The notes below the pieces were generated by a model. It saw only the letters and a list, made by a program, of their open reading frames with translations, made no database searches and was not told where the DNA came from. 64,000 nt of DNA from Patiria pectinifera (lineage: Eukaryota > Echinodermata > Asteroidea > Valvatida > Asterinidae): contig CM057149.1 in the NCBI GenBank assembly GCA_029964075.1, positions 2,490,465 through 2,554,464 on the forward strand, given 5' to 3'. Made by a program: the position numbers and the translations under genes. The first letter of the stretch is position 1. Each line of letters begins with the position of its first letter. Positions 36,664 through 48,596 of this stretch are shown in pieces.

Positions 36664-39600
36664 TGTGTCTAAGGTATGGGTACAAGCGCGAGTATGGGGG
36701 ATGGAATAAGGGTACAAGTTGGACGCCGGTACAAGCACGAATACAACACCAACCACTAGGAACTAACTTGACAGTCGTAGCCAGAATTGAGTTCATACAT
36801 GTACGTTACCCATCCCAATGAGTAGGTGTGCAGGTGCACTGTTTTTTGGACAATTATCCATAGAAAAGAAAACAAGAGACGGCCAGGAAACAAACTACGC
36901 GGGAGTAATGAGGTTGGGAGAATTATACATTCCCTCTCCCAGCGAAACCACTAACTAATATATCCTCATTTTGAGCAATCAATTCGCAATTCGCAATCCC
37001 CACTTTTCAGCACTTACAAAACGGATATCAGTGACCTAGAGATTCATCAGTAGTGGTTAGTGGAAACTGAAAGATGACATCTGGGGGTTGTGTTATAGGT
37101 CGAGGGCACTTGGGGCCAGTCAACGATTTCCTTCTCTGTGATAAGTCGTTGATATTACTTCCTGTAACATCGTGGTCATCTATAGAGCAACAAGATCTAT
37201 CACGGCCTTAAAGAAAGAAATGACTCTTTTTCATGATACAAAATCATCACTATTGGGTTCCTCTTTGTTTAAACTTTAAAATAAAAAGGCTTAAACAGAT
37301 ACTTTTTGCCAAACCACGGGTGAATTGGCTAACGAAGGTCAATGTCGCAAAAATAATGAGTAGTTATTAATGTTTCCTAACATAATCATTGCGTTGTTGA
37401 AAATACAAAATAACCAAAGACTTAACGAGAACGCCACTTTCTTATAAATGAGGATGTTTCTGACAAAATATTACAAACGAAAGAAAGGTCTAAATATGAA
37501 CATAGAGCTTATAGAAACATCAAAACTGTGCAGTAGGTAACGTGTGTTTGAATAATGACAACAGGGTCGGATAAATCTCGAAATCAAATCTCAGGCCCAG
37601 TTTCTAGTAGGCTGCACCTTTAATTTTTGTCGACCTATATAGCTTTTTTGGCAAATGATTAATGTTTTATATTGTTCGTATAAATCTTTTAATTGGGATT
37701 AGTTCCGCTCCTGTTTTCAAGTTTCAACCAGTCTTTCACCATCTGTGAATAGTCTGTATAGTGTATGTCTTCAGCACCGTGGTTAAAGGATAATCCCGTT
37801 GACCTGGAGCTTGTATTTTGCGCCCCTGGGAGACAGGAAGTGGGGGAAGTTGAGGCACGTACCTACAAACAAACAAGGGCAACATCAAGACGTTGAGATC
37901 GAGGGCGCATTGTGGACTCTTGAAATTGCCATTTCTGCAGGCACAATCGTAACTGTCGAAAAAAACCTAGACCATTGTGAACAGCACGTACCGCCCCGCC
38001 AGCGATTTTTTTTCTTCTCCCAAACGACATCCACAAATGGGTGTACGCTATGGCGTTTTGGACTTAACTTTTATAAAAACATGACAAGAAAATATAAAAA
38101 TTTGAAAAAAAAGTGAATTTTGAACGTTATGAAATTCGGACTTTATTTCCCTTTTAAAAACAATCCTCCAAAGCCTCAGGTTAGAAAAGGGAAAAAAATT
38201 CGAGTGCAAAACGGAAAATCGAGCTTGCCAACTCGCGGTGCAAAAAACTACCCTCTTTCGAATGAGCTGTCGCACAGCTCGCCAAAATGTGGGAAACACA
38301 TAATTATATACCTGCGTGCGTATCATAAAAGTATCGTAGAGGGCGCTTAACAATTATGCGGATGCGTTTATATGTCTGTGATGTCGTTTGGGAGAAAAAA
38401 AAATTCGCGCCCCGCCAACCCTGAGTATGCAGTGCCCTGCAGCCGATTTCGCGAAACTCTGCAAAATGGCGAAAGTCCACTTACGGCGCGTATTTTTAGT
38501 ACATATAATTCCCGCAGTACTTCATCATTGCGCACCATCTCAGTTATGACTCATTTCACGAAACTTTCACGGTGCGTAGTTATGACGTAACTTAATATAT
38601 AGGCCGCAGTCATGGTGGTGTAAGGTAAAGACCAATCCAGGCACGCTATCATTTCTGTCACAGAGGCCCCCTTAAATGGCGAAAACATTGTGCTAGCTAT
38701 TGTTCAGGTAGGCTAATCCATCACGGGGCAATTGCTTTGTACAGTGATCACGTGCCCGGATTAGTCTTTAGTCCTACCATGGAGGTAGAATTACTGAAAT
38801 TGTCCCACTTCACTCACTCTCCTACACCGTACCACCTCTCATACATACAGTCTTGACTGCTTCAGCGTCCCATTCCTGATTGTACCGTCGTCCACCAGTA
38901 CTTAACCAGCACCTTCAAAGCAATCATGGCTTGCAAACTGAAGTAGAAACTAAGTACATGTATACTGACTTGGTGCATAATGTCTAAATCGTTTGGAGCG
39001 GATGTGTAAAGCTGCCATAAAAACAAGTCCCTTAACCAACCTGCCCGCCCCTTCCCCGCTTGACTGCGAAAGTCCAACGCCCGCGTGTATTTTGTATATT
39101 GCCTATATAGTTCACAAGGGATTTGTCATAAACACGGGAAATTACTACAGCTAGTCACACCACGGATGTGAAGGTAACTCGATTTCACTCATCATGTGGT
39201 GGGTATGTTCACGGTAATTAGCGCCTTACCTGCCTTCCTGCCATATCCCAGGAAAATCACAACCAGGCATCAGAAACTGTTTCCCTGGCAACGGGTCAAT
39301 ACAACATAACAGGATTAAATGTTCGTCTGTTGCTCATGTCTTTGCTCTAAGACTTTTTAACAGCTAACTTAAATCTGAAACGATTTGTCACGTTACAGTC
39401 ACATGGTGGTTTAAAACTTATTTACACAATAGGCGAAATATCAGATAATAATATTTGCGACATCAATACCTAGTACCAGCGGATGAGATCGTTTGGTTGT
39501 GACCGTATCGGCAGATTCGGCGGGCGGTGGAAGCGAAAAGGGTGGGGCCAATAAGAAAGCTGTCTGCTGCCATCCAGCGTTTCCAAAGTGTCTATTATGT

Positions 39601-39877
39601 AACATCAGCACTGTCCTATCACTGCTTATGCTTGTATTCTGCTGATGAATTGGCTGTGTGGTTATACACACGAGTGAGAGGTTTACTTTATCAGTGCCTC
39701 ATACTGTTGGATACACCATGCAGGTTGTAACACGCCAGTGGATGTGCCACATCTTCATCAGTGTCATCTTATAGTTACAGCCGGCTGAGATTTGAAAAGA
39801 AACAAGTTCGAAATGCAGCTACTCCTCCGTCCTTCATCGTTCTCGTGTGACCATTATTCTCCACATTCCTTCCTTAA

Positions 39878-40244
39878 CCCTAAAGGGGCCGGGTTATTTT
39901 GACCATCTCTCAGCCGGGGGGGATTTCGTCACTCGTCACTCGATGGCCGAGATCTTAGGGGGGGGGGGGGCGGAATCCGCCCCCCCCCCTAAGATCTCGG
40001 CCATCGAGTGACGAAAAATTTTGAAACTCGGCACATGCATAGAGCAACTCTTCCTGAACATACCCAAGAAATTTCATGACTATAGGTCAAAGGGTTTTGG
40101 AATTATGGCTAATTAATTATTCATATGTACGAATGGCAATTCTGCTGTGTACACGACGTATATGCGAAAATTCAGTTTTCACAGACGCTATCACAGAAAA
40201 TGTTGAGGGGGGGGGGCGGATTCCGCCCCCCGGCCCCTTTAGGG
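39878..40244. mobile_element. piggyBac-like MITE flanked by TTAA
   Basis: TTAA at 39874-39877 and at 40245-40248 flank inverted ends beginning CCCTAAAGGGGCCGGG. A TTAA target with CCCT...AGGG ends is the signature of piggyBac-type elements. The 367-base interior has no transposase. It contains a nearly perfect 77-base palindrome at 39936-40012 with G12/C11 runs at its centre. Confidence 0.8.
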
Positions 40245-40248
40245 TTAA

Positions 40249-41906
40249 AGACAGTTACAAATCGCTGCCTTGAGCTTGTTACAAGGCTGCCTTGACTCTT
40301 CAAGGATTTGTCCCCTTGGTACTGTCAAATTGCGCGCGAACCAGATGGCTTGCGAATCTGATATTTGGCAGACAAAACCGCAGACGTGTCTCGTCGGCAA
40401 GAATAATCGTTCAGTCGCTTCAGGTTCAAGACAGTAACGTGTTGAAGACACGTTCTGGAGAGGAAAGGGTAGTCTATGGAATATCCTCTTACATAGCAAG
40501 GGTCTATGATATGCGAGCAGATTCGGCGATTAATTATGCAGAACAAGTCTGCGTCTTGACTTTGAGATTCTGACCATTCAGCGGGCGCCTTCTATCGGGT
40601 CTTCTGTAACCCGTTGTTGTATTACACAAACATGGCATCCAAATTGACCAATCCCGTGACAGGCGACTCTTAAGACCACTCCGATTGGTTGGCGTGCAGG
40701 GTCGCATACAATTTACAAATATGATATCAGATGTTCAACTGTGCTGTGCTCAGACTATAGGAAGGGGACGGAGATTAAGGGAATAATGAATTGTGGTGGA
40801 GCAGTAGAGGTTAGTCTGAGCTTATAGCTCCATGGTCTGAGCGTCACCTGTTGTCTAACGGTGCCCTCTGTGTAACCAGCGTTGCTGTGCAAGGGGATGT
40901 TACATAGACTAGTCAGGGGCCTGGTCTCTGATGGCCCGAGCAGAAGCGCACATTTATTCTCTTGATTTAGGGGCCAGCTTATTCTCGGCGGTAATAAAAC
41001 AGCAGTTTAAAACCACCAAAGTCACGGCCTCTCAACCAATAGGAATAGGTAAACTGTCACAGGTATTGATGTATTAAATGTTAACAATCGTATCAGTGGG
41101 CAAAAAGACTTTTGTGTCTTTTTTATTTTTTATTTTGAATATCGCAGCAACCAACTGGGGATCGATAAGTCATAAAAGTCTTTGCGCTTTCGGTTCGTAA
41201 TAAAAATGCCTCAATTTTGCTTGAAGGCAAACTTTGGAAACTTCAAGAAGACGACTAGGGACAAAATCCAGGAACGAAGGCCGCTGACGCAATGCAGACA
41301 TCTGTCACTGTTTAATGGGTTTATTGTTACATCTGTCATCGCGATGTATTGACTCAAGTTATCCGGGCCGGACACCAGGGGAGCAATAACGACGTACGAC
41401 TTGAAAGATCACTGAACTGATGAAACTACCACGACATGTGCGAGGAGAGGCCTCGGGCCGCATCTGATATATATTTTATATGAGGTGAAAACAAACAGAC
41501 ACAGTGACAACTAATCAATCGTAATGATGACAACACAGGAATGGCACTCTGACAAATTCACAACATATGGGAAGGTTTACCATAACAGTTCAACTCAGTC
41601 CACGGTAAACATTGTGATCATGACAATTGTGAACACAGTCACCAATTTTGACAGGTTGACGGGAATTTTTGAGATGTTTGATTACATTAATTCTCTCATT
41701 CTGTTATTGGAGGCTACAGGAAACAAAATAAATTGACAGACCTTGAAAGGTCATTTGTAGCGTCACACTACCACAGAGCTCTCAGAAAAGACGTCTGTCG
41801 AAAAGACGAAGTGTTTCTTTACTACCATGCAGTCCAGCACCTTGAGACAGATTCTTCGGACGGTTGGTGGCAGGTCTTTCAATGCACGAATCAAGGAAAC
41901 TCCATC
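40249..41906. other. Intergenic, no gene recognised
   Basis: Besides copy 2 of the dispersed repeat at 40544-40738, no feature with support was found. Short open frames have no domains. Confidence 0.45.
40544..40738. repeat. Dispersed repeat, copy 2
   Basis: This is the related copy of the segment at 29786 in the same orientation. The best-matching stretch runs from AACAAGTCTGCGTCT to TAACCCGTTGTTGTATTA, and the later ACTCCGATTGG block is also shared. Its right end lacks the AACAACGGGT inverted match of copy 1. Confidence 0.7.
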
Positions 41907-42211
41907 CAATGGCGGATCCAGGGGTGGGGGGGGGGGGCAAAGGGGGCCATGCCCCCCCCCAACGAACCCATTTTTTTTTTTTAAGTGACGTCGCAATAAA
42001 GGCAGGCATGAGTACACCACCATCTTTTCCTAAAAAAAAACATTGGTTAAAGTGGTCAGAAATTGCCTCAGATCGCACCACAGAGCATCTAGAATCGAAA
42101 AAAATTCGGGCCCTTAAGCGGGCCCCGAACCAACGCCGTAATTTTTTGACCCACTTTTGGGGGACCAAATTGTTTTGGCCCCCCAAAAATTGTGTTCTGG
42201 ATCCGCCCTTG
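41907..42211. mobile_element. hAT-like MITE with 8-base target duplication
   Basis: The ends are CAATGGCGGATCCAG and CTGGATCCGCCCTTG, inverted to each other. The 8 bases on the left (ACTCCATC, 41899-41906) match the 8 on the right (TCTCCATC, 42212-42219) at seven positions. The 305-base interior has G and C runs and no transposase. Confidence 0.8.
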
Positions 42212-42245
42212 TCTCCATCCTGGATGTAAATAGCATCTTTAGGAG

Positions 42246-42620
42246 ATGGCAACTCTTATGAAAGTGCTGGACTTCATGGTAGTAAAGAAGCACTTTATCT
42301 TTTCGACTGATTTGTACATGGCAGACTACACAAAGGCCCAGGAGTGGAAGCATCGTGGTGTGTCTCAAAAGATACACCTTCATGGTCCGGCGACATGGAA
42401 GCCACCCGACCTGAATCTTGTTTGCAGAACGACGTGCAATCTTCTCAGAGTCTGCATGGAGCAGTACGGAGGCTGTACCAAGACTTGAGGGATGCTCATC
42501 AGCTGTTCTCGTCGTCGAAGGCAAGGCTCGCCAGCTTCCTGCATCAAATGATGAAGTTGAGGCGTCTGAGATCACAGCCTCCAAGCAGGAGGAGACGGAT
42601 ACTCGTGTCGTCCTTTTAAC
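42246..42620 (+). pseudogene. Possible relic of a repeat-borne coding sequence
   Basis: The frame at 42418-42624 ends with a stretch reading QEETDTRVVL after ASNDEVEASEITAS. Marine invertebrate genomes contain many copies of an uncharacterised family with a QEEADTRxxLH motif preceded by a short variable segment, and this resembles a decayed copy. The frame is short, has no start context and is followed by stops, so the match is weak. A 48-base stretch just upstream (42260-42312) also occurs inverted at 41797-41845. Confidence 0.25.
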
Positions 42621-45600
42621 CTGAACTACGCGGTTGAGGCCGGATAAACCGGCGCGGTTGAGACTGCTGTTGTTCAACTTCACACACCAGAAGACCATCT
42701 TCATCCTATAGCTGCTATGCTCACGATATCGGGCCTTGACACAAGTGAGATGGGCAACTATACCATGCTGTGTTTGTACAAATAGGTAGAAGGAAACACG
42801 GCTCAGTTTACGACACAAACTACAGTAACTAATAAAATATCCAGAAAGTAAAAGTACCCTTTTCGTTCTAAGAAACTGGTTCACTTGTACGTGTACACAT
42901 TCCACACAATGACCTAGAACAACCTCTACTTTCTACAACTCCCTTTGTCCCTCACAATCATGTGTAGGCAAGCAGAGCAGGGTCACTGGTGTAGCTCAAT
43001 CCCTTGGCCGGTACTAGTGTACTGCACTTCCCAACATTTCAGGATGCTTTCTGTCATAGGAGTGGAGTGGAAGCTGAGGCAGGAGACTTATTAGTTGTTG
43101 ACCTGCTTGGTCTACTATCATGCTCGCCTGAGTCGCGTTGACGAGGCGAGGACATTGACGCCGACAAAGATAATTGGGGATGAGGATGAGCAGCAAGTCC
43201 AAGGTTGAGCTCCCCCATCTACCTCTCTGTAAAGACTCTCTCATCCCTCATATCAACCGAGTAAACTACAGGGTGTGCCAATGGAAGTGGTCCCACATCT
43301 CCTTTAACGACCCTCCCACAAGCCGGAGGATGGACATGGCCGAGTGAAGACCGGTGACGTCGAGCCACTTTGGTTACTCGGTCCAATACTTTCTCCTTCA
43401 CTCGTACTACGTAGACCTTCCGGATTCTCCCGAGTGTGAAGAAGTAAAAGACAAAATGGTGAGGTGGTGTCAATGACTACAATGATGTGCTGGATTTTGA
43501 TGACGACTTATTTCCTTGATTTGACTCAATCAATAAGCTTGCGTCATTAGACATGGGTCAAAAGGTAGACATTTCTTGCCGGAGATATATAGGGAATTTG
43601 TCTATTTCTGCATATTTCCCCCATTTTATAAATAATTTTACCCACATGGCATGCATACAATCTTAATACTGGTGCCTCAAAAAAATGTCCTCGTGTCAAA
43701 ATAGGAAAAGTGGGTTTTAGTCTCTATGTGGTTTTTAGTTGAAAAGATATGGTAAACCTTGGGTTTTAACCAAATTTTACGCGCAGCATAATCCAAGATG
43801 GCCGCCATACGACCCCCGTTATGCAGCTTGTTTCGATGGGAACATCCAAAATCGATTATAAGACAACAAAAGGGTTATATCGAATTATGTTTCATTAAAT
43901 TTTCCGGGGAATGCATGGGGACATTATCTACCAACCAGGCTACTCAGTAATTTTTTTTCAATTTTGGAGGATGCAGGGTTAAAAAAATGTACGCTGACCT
44001 CTTGGATGTCATCAGCCCAAGTGACCTAAATACGGTGCTGTCAGTTGAATCTCCCATAGGCGACTCCTCACTCCTGGCTTAGATCATGCGTTTTTCGTTT
44101 TACAGTGTGATATGGAAAAGCGGCGTTGGGCGTCTCACTGATCCCCTCTCTAAGGACTAGCTTGGGGCGCACTGCCCTCTACCTGTGGACACATGTTTCT
44201 TCACGTTGACTAATGAAACGGCACTCGGTCAAATACCAAAAGTCTTGATCTCGCTTGTCACATGTATGAAGCCCGAAAGTGGACAAGCCAATTTCCCCAT
44301 TTCTTGTTACCAGAATTTCAGATTGCTTTTTTAAAAGCACCACCCGTCTTTCAAAAACGTCAATTTTCTACTAGCAGAAATTTTGATTTTACTTTGGCGA
44401 CTCTGTCGGCGCCCCAAAAGTGGACAAAAAGTCAAATGGTCTCCGATGAGCGCCAAGGTCTTTGAACATGCTCAAAACAATCGCAACACCTCTGCGCCCT
44501 GGCCAGGACGTCGTAATGACGCATCTCGGGCGCCTGTGCGAGCGTGAATCGTGCGACATTGAAGTGGCATTGAGGCAGCCTATAGGCGCAAGGTAGTCGA
44601 TGTAGTCTCCATGAGAAAGTAACTCGACTGCGATGAACTTGTAGAATAATTTTGAAACTTTACTGTGTATTGACCGTTTTATCGTGGTATTTATACAGCG
44701 CAAGTGACGTCACATGAACGTATTTTGGTCGAATAGAGAGCGCGACGCAAGCTACTAGGACGTATCAACAGCGAGCAGTTCTGATATGAACTGGTCCTGT
44801 TTATTATCAACTTTCGAAAGGAGTTTTAGTTCTTATAAGAACTTGTCCTGCTTTAAGTTCCAAAAGAACATGTCTGTAAGTTCTAAAAGAGAAAGCAGCC
44901 AACTTTTGATATATAGCCAAACGCCACAAATACTGAATCGCAAGATTCATTTCAACAGTATTTCTACGATATTTCTCACTGCAACCTCATACTTTTCAGC
45001 ACTCCAGGGTGTACCAAGGGAGCGTAAATTGTACAACAGGTAGTGCACAGTGGCCAAGTTCAAGTACAACACACAGTCTGCCTCCACAGACTTCTCGGAC
45101 TTTGTGTGTGTACAAACAAATAGGGATTAGCATGTTTAGACGTCATCCGGAGGCGAGTCGAGGCATGCTTGACTTTTTAACTTGTCAGCCGTGCCTGTTG
45201 CCTGTGTATAGAAACAGCCAGGTTGTGTTAACATGTCATCCAACGCGAACTGGTTTAAAGTGAAACCACTTCCGTGCATAATACTTAAAACACCAACTGG
45301 TCGGCATTAGCCTTTTTGATATGGGGGCACAATAGAAGAGCACGATTTGGTCTGGGTAAGCTCTTTAGTATTGGACAAGATTTACCCAAATCAAACAGCA
45401 CCTATTGTTTCCCAGAAAACGCATCATCCCCAAAGACTACTATACTGCACAAAATGTATTAAACTTATGTCTCTTATCATGTTCAATTGTTATGTCATAT
45501 AAAAAACAACACTCCTCGGATTATTATGTTTTCCAAGATTATATAGTTTGACCCTACCCTTACATTGTTTACAGAGGGATAAATTCTGTACTTTTGTTTG

Positions 45601-45860
45601 CTTTTCAGAAGTTACCTCCATAATATTAGGCATTGTGAAATATTGGTTTTGCACACAAAGTTGAACCTACACCCATGTCAACTTCTTATACCAACATGTT
45701 TAATGATGCCTTTTTAAGTCACTGTGTAATACTTACACTGGTTGTTAAAATAACTGCTTTCCATGCATGATTGTCTAACTTTAAGAGATAACTGATTTAT
45801 TTATCTAAATACAACTCAAATCTATAGCTATTTCAATTCGAAATTAGTTGAAACTGTAAA
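42620..45860. other. Intergenic, no gene recognised
   Basis: No domain-bearing open frame and no clear repeat boundaries were seen. A long minus-strand open frame at 42114-42905 crosses the hAT-like element and the relic above and is not credible as a gene. Confidence 0.45.
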
Positions 45861-46030
45861 GTACTTTGGTTGCTATGCGTATAGTACTTTGGTTGCTATG
45901 GGTATAGTACTTTGGTTGCTATGCGTATAGTATTTTGGGCCGCACACATGAAGATAGCAAAAATAGTGAATACCATGTGACTCGCTCTCGGCCAATCAAG
46001 ATACAGAATCTGTGGGTGAGGTGTTATTAA
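45861..46030. repeat. Partial copy of the 54.4-kb element
   Basis: Three tandem 22-24 base units GTACTTTGGTTGCTATGCG are followed by a sequence matching 54681-54826, including TGTGACTCGCTCTCGGCCAA and CAGAATCTGTGGGTGAGGTG. Only the right part of the element is present. Confidence 0.8.
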
Positions 46031-47516
46031 TATAAATATAGAGTATGCACATAGTGCCATGGATGAACAGTACTCTAAAATAGGCAGAATCCTTGTAGCC
46101 ACTTATCAATGATTCCAATATATACATGATTTTCACACAAAAGTAGGCTAATGAATATGAACTAAAAGCACATCTGTTTAGAAGGAGTTTTCCAGGAGCA
46201 CTAGGTATGCATGCCTTTTGTTGAGTTGTGTGTGGTTTTGAAAGAGAACAAGTCAAAGTGAAAATTGTTTCCTGTTTATATCTCCACAAGAAAGTTACAT
46301 AGAACAAAGCTGTACACACTTACACATTTCTCCCATCTGCAAAAGTCATACCTTAAGATGATGTATGATGTAGAGATGTAATCAAATCGGACAGATCAAT
46401 CACAAATCTACCACAATTCATCTAGTCTCGAATAAACTGACTAGATAATCAAACCAACTGGGACAAAGGCATTCCTTTGCCACGTTGTTTCATCCGCTGT
46501 TACATGTACTTCAAGTGTAACCCCGATTTGTGATTTGATTTGTGATTTGATTTGTGATTTAATGGTGAAGTTGACATGTGATCAACTTGAGATTTGAAAT
46601 GACTGAGATGACTACAGCTAGGCCATTAATGGTATGCAATACAAGCCCATAGGCCCGAGACATAATGACGTCACGATTTGATCATGTGCACTTTCTTATG
46701 GGAACATGTGCATCTCATCCCCACTTGGTTCGTGATGTCGTGAACATCTCAGGCCTATTCCAAAATGAATGCGTACATAGATGTAACTTTTAATGTCTTT
46801 GCTGCAGGGCCAAGATGTGCTAAGTCATTGTTCAAGACTGGATTTGGATTTTGTTCACTTATTGCAGACGGTACCGATCCCTGACAAGCGCCATCAGGAG
46901 TAGAGGGTTCTATCAGAACCATTGATGAAACAAATCCAACCTGTGGAACTTTGGCACTCAGACCCAAGAGACTGAGCATAGCTCATGAATGCATTACCTC
47001 CATGATCCTCTGCACAAGGATAAAAGACTCATCTGAGCTTGTGTACAAAATGTACAGAACGGTTTGTCTACATGCGCGATATGCCGCGTCCGCGCATAGA
47101 ACATGTAGAACAATGTGCGCGCGCCATGATCGCCGACAGCTGGCGTCCTGACAGAAATGTGACCACTGAAAGACTGCAGTCGTGCGCTGAGTCCTGTGCA
47201 CGCGCACGCACGATGCGCAAGTGCCATATCAAACCTCTAACCAGAAATTTTGGGAAGTCGTTTATCCTTGTGTAGAGGATCCGTGATTACATGTAGCTTG
47301 ACTAAAGTGTGCATGAGGTATTTTTAGACATCCTTGGGTCCATGTCTAAGCTCTAAAAACTGGATTTGATTCAGTTTGTTGAAACCATTAACCAGGCTGC
47401 AGCAGCTTGATTGCATTTGCAAAAAAAATGGGACCAGCTGCATCCACAAAAACCAAAATCCGGCCTTGGACAAAGACTAAGATGTCCTCAGAGTGGATTC
47501 TCTAATACATTGTAAT
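46031..47516. other. Region downstream of APEX2, no gene recognised
   Basis: This contains the APEX2 3' UTR at its right side. I see no AATAAA on the minus strand close to the stop. A possible ATTAAA is near 46786. A short GATTTGTGATTT array sits at 46525-46560. Confidence 0.4.
46525..46560. repeat. (GATTTGTGATTT)n array
   Basis: Three tandem copies of a 12-base unit. Its reverse complement resembles the CAAGTCAAATCA family at 35.9 kb. Confidence 0.75.
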
Positions 47517-48596
47517 TTACTTCCCTTTAGTCACCCAAATAAAAGTGTTGCACCTTGCCTCTGGGTTATCCTTGTGCCCTTCAGGTCTGGGACAAACATA
47601 GAATTTCTTGCCAAGATTAGGGCCCGGTTTCTTCACTGTTCTTAAGAGACAGGACTCACTGTGTCCCTTACATGTGGGTGCCTGAGGGGGCCCAGAGAGA
47701 AGCTGTTTCCAGGCAGCAGAGGAATTAGTCTTTCCCCGCTTAGATCCATCTGCCTGAGAGGAAGTCTCCGACATTTCTTGGGACCCACCATTAGCGTTTC
47801 CCCTCTCAGCTTTCAAATCCACAGGAGGCATTGATGTTGCTTTGAGCAGCTCTGGCTGTTTAACAACGTCAACATCTATTCTCCTGTTCTCAGAAACATC
47901 TTCGGGTGGTCTCTTCTTTTGGAAGAAATTCATGAGACTGCCTTTCTGTAATTCACTGGGATTTGTTTTCAATTTCTTCTGGGACCTCTGACTGCTTGGG
48001 TCACTTCCAGTTCTTTTCAATCCCGGTTTGGAGAGATCCAACATTGTGCGTGTTTTATTATTTTTGTGTCTGGGCTCATCTGGGTCTGGTTTGCGAGCGA
48101 GAGCCACTTTGCTCGGAGACAGCTTCTGAAAGAAAGACAGCAATTTCTGCTGCTTCCCTGAGAATTCTGGCATGTTGCTGGAACACAGCTCTGGGAGCTT
48201 TTTAGAGGGGACCGGCTGGCAAGTAACTCTGGCTTTGACAGGACAGTGGTCTGAGCCCTCAACCTCAGGCAGGATATCACAAGAGGTGATCATTTTCTCA
48301 AACAGGCCCATGTTGGCAAAGATGTAGTCAATTCTTGTGCCGTAGTTCGTTTGCCGGGCACCAGTCATAGTGGACCAGCAAGTGAAAGCCTTCTGTCTTG
48401 TAGGATGGAAATGCCTGAAGGTGTCCACAAAGATACCAGATGATGAGTTGCTTGACTTGGGTTGCTCTTTATGGCAGCTGCTTTCATCGTCGTTTTTCAG
48501 CTTCAATGATGCCTCAGATTCACTTGTTGGTTTTTCAGGCGTGTCATCATGAAGGAAAGAAGTGAGCCACTGTCGACTGGGATGTTCTTCAAAATC
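47517..48596 (-). CDS. APEX2: APEX2 last exon: end of nuclease domain, PIP boxes, GRF zinc finger
   Basis: This exon codes for 359 residues and ends with TAA at 47519-47517. The start follows an AG on the minus strand and begins DFEEHPSRQW, matching the family. The nuclease domain closes with GTRIDYIFAN and GSDHCPV. QQKLLSFF is a canonical Q-x-x-L-x-x-F-F PCNA box at the position of the corresponding human segment. QKGSLMNFF is a second, imperfect one. The GRF finger shows CKGH, ESC, RTVKKPGPNLGKKFYVC and CNTFIW near the C-terminus. This finger binds single-stranded DNA in vertebrate APE2. Confidence 0.95.
   Translation of the reverse strand, partial: DFEEHPSRQWLTSFLHDDTPEKPTSESEASLKLKNDDESSCHKEQPKSSNSSSGIFVDTFRHFHPTRQKAFTCWSTMTGARQTNYGTRIDYIFANMGLFEKMITSCDILPEVEGSDHCPVKARVTCQPVPSKKLPELCSSNMPEFSGKQQKLLSFFQKLSPSKVALARKPDPDEPRHKNNKTRTMLDLSKPGLKRTGSDPSSQRSQKKLKTNPSELQKGSLMNFFQKKRPPEDVSENRRIDVDVVKQPELLKATSMPPVDLKAERGNANGGSQEMSETSSQADGSKRGKTNSSAAWKQLLSGPPQAPTCKGHSESCLLRTVKKPGPNLGKKFYVCPRPEGHKDNPEARCNTFIWVTKGK

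Larger units (their letters stand above)
28938..39877. other. Intergenic, no gene recognised
   Basis: About 11 kb with only short open frames and no domain, paired splice sites or codon bias that I could support. The longest at 36148-36540 (130 codons) is unrecognised and probably chance. It contains one copy of a two-copy repeat, a possible hAT-like element at 32653-32829, a CAAGTC-type array, a GAGTAC array, a GGGAATTGGCC tandem at 33573-33602 and a short perfect hairpin at 33371-33401. Confidence 0.45.

Noticed and set aside
42114..42905. A 263-codon minus-strand open frame
   Set aside because: It runs across half of a hAT-like MITE and a decayed repeat sequence, with no domain and unlikely composition.
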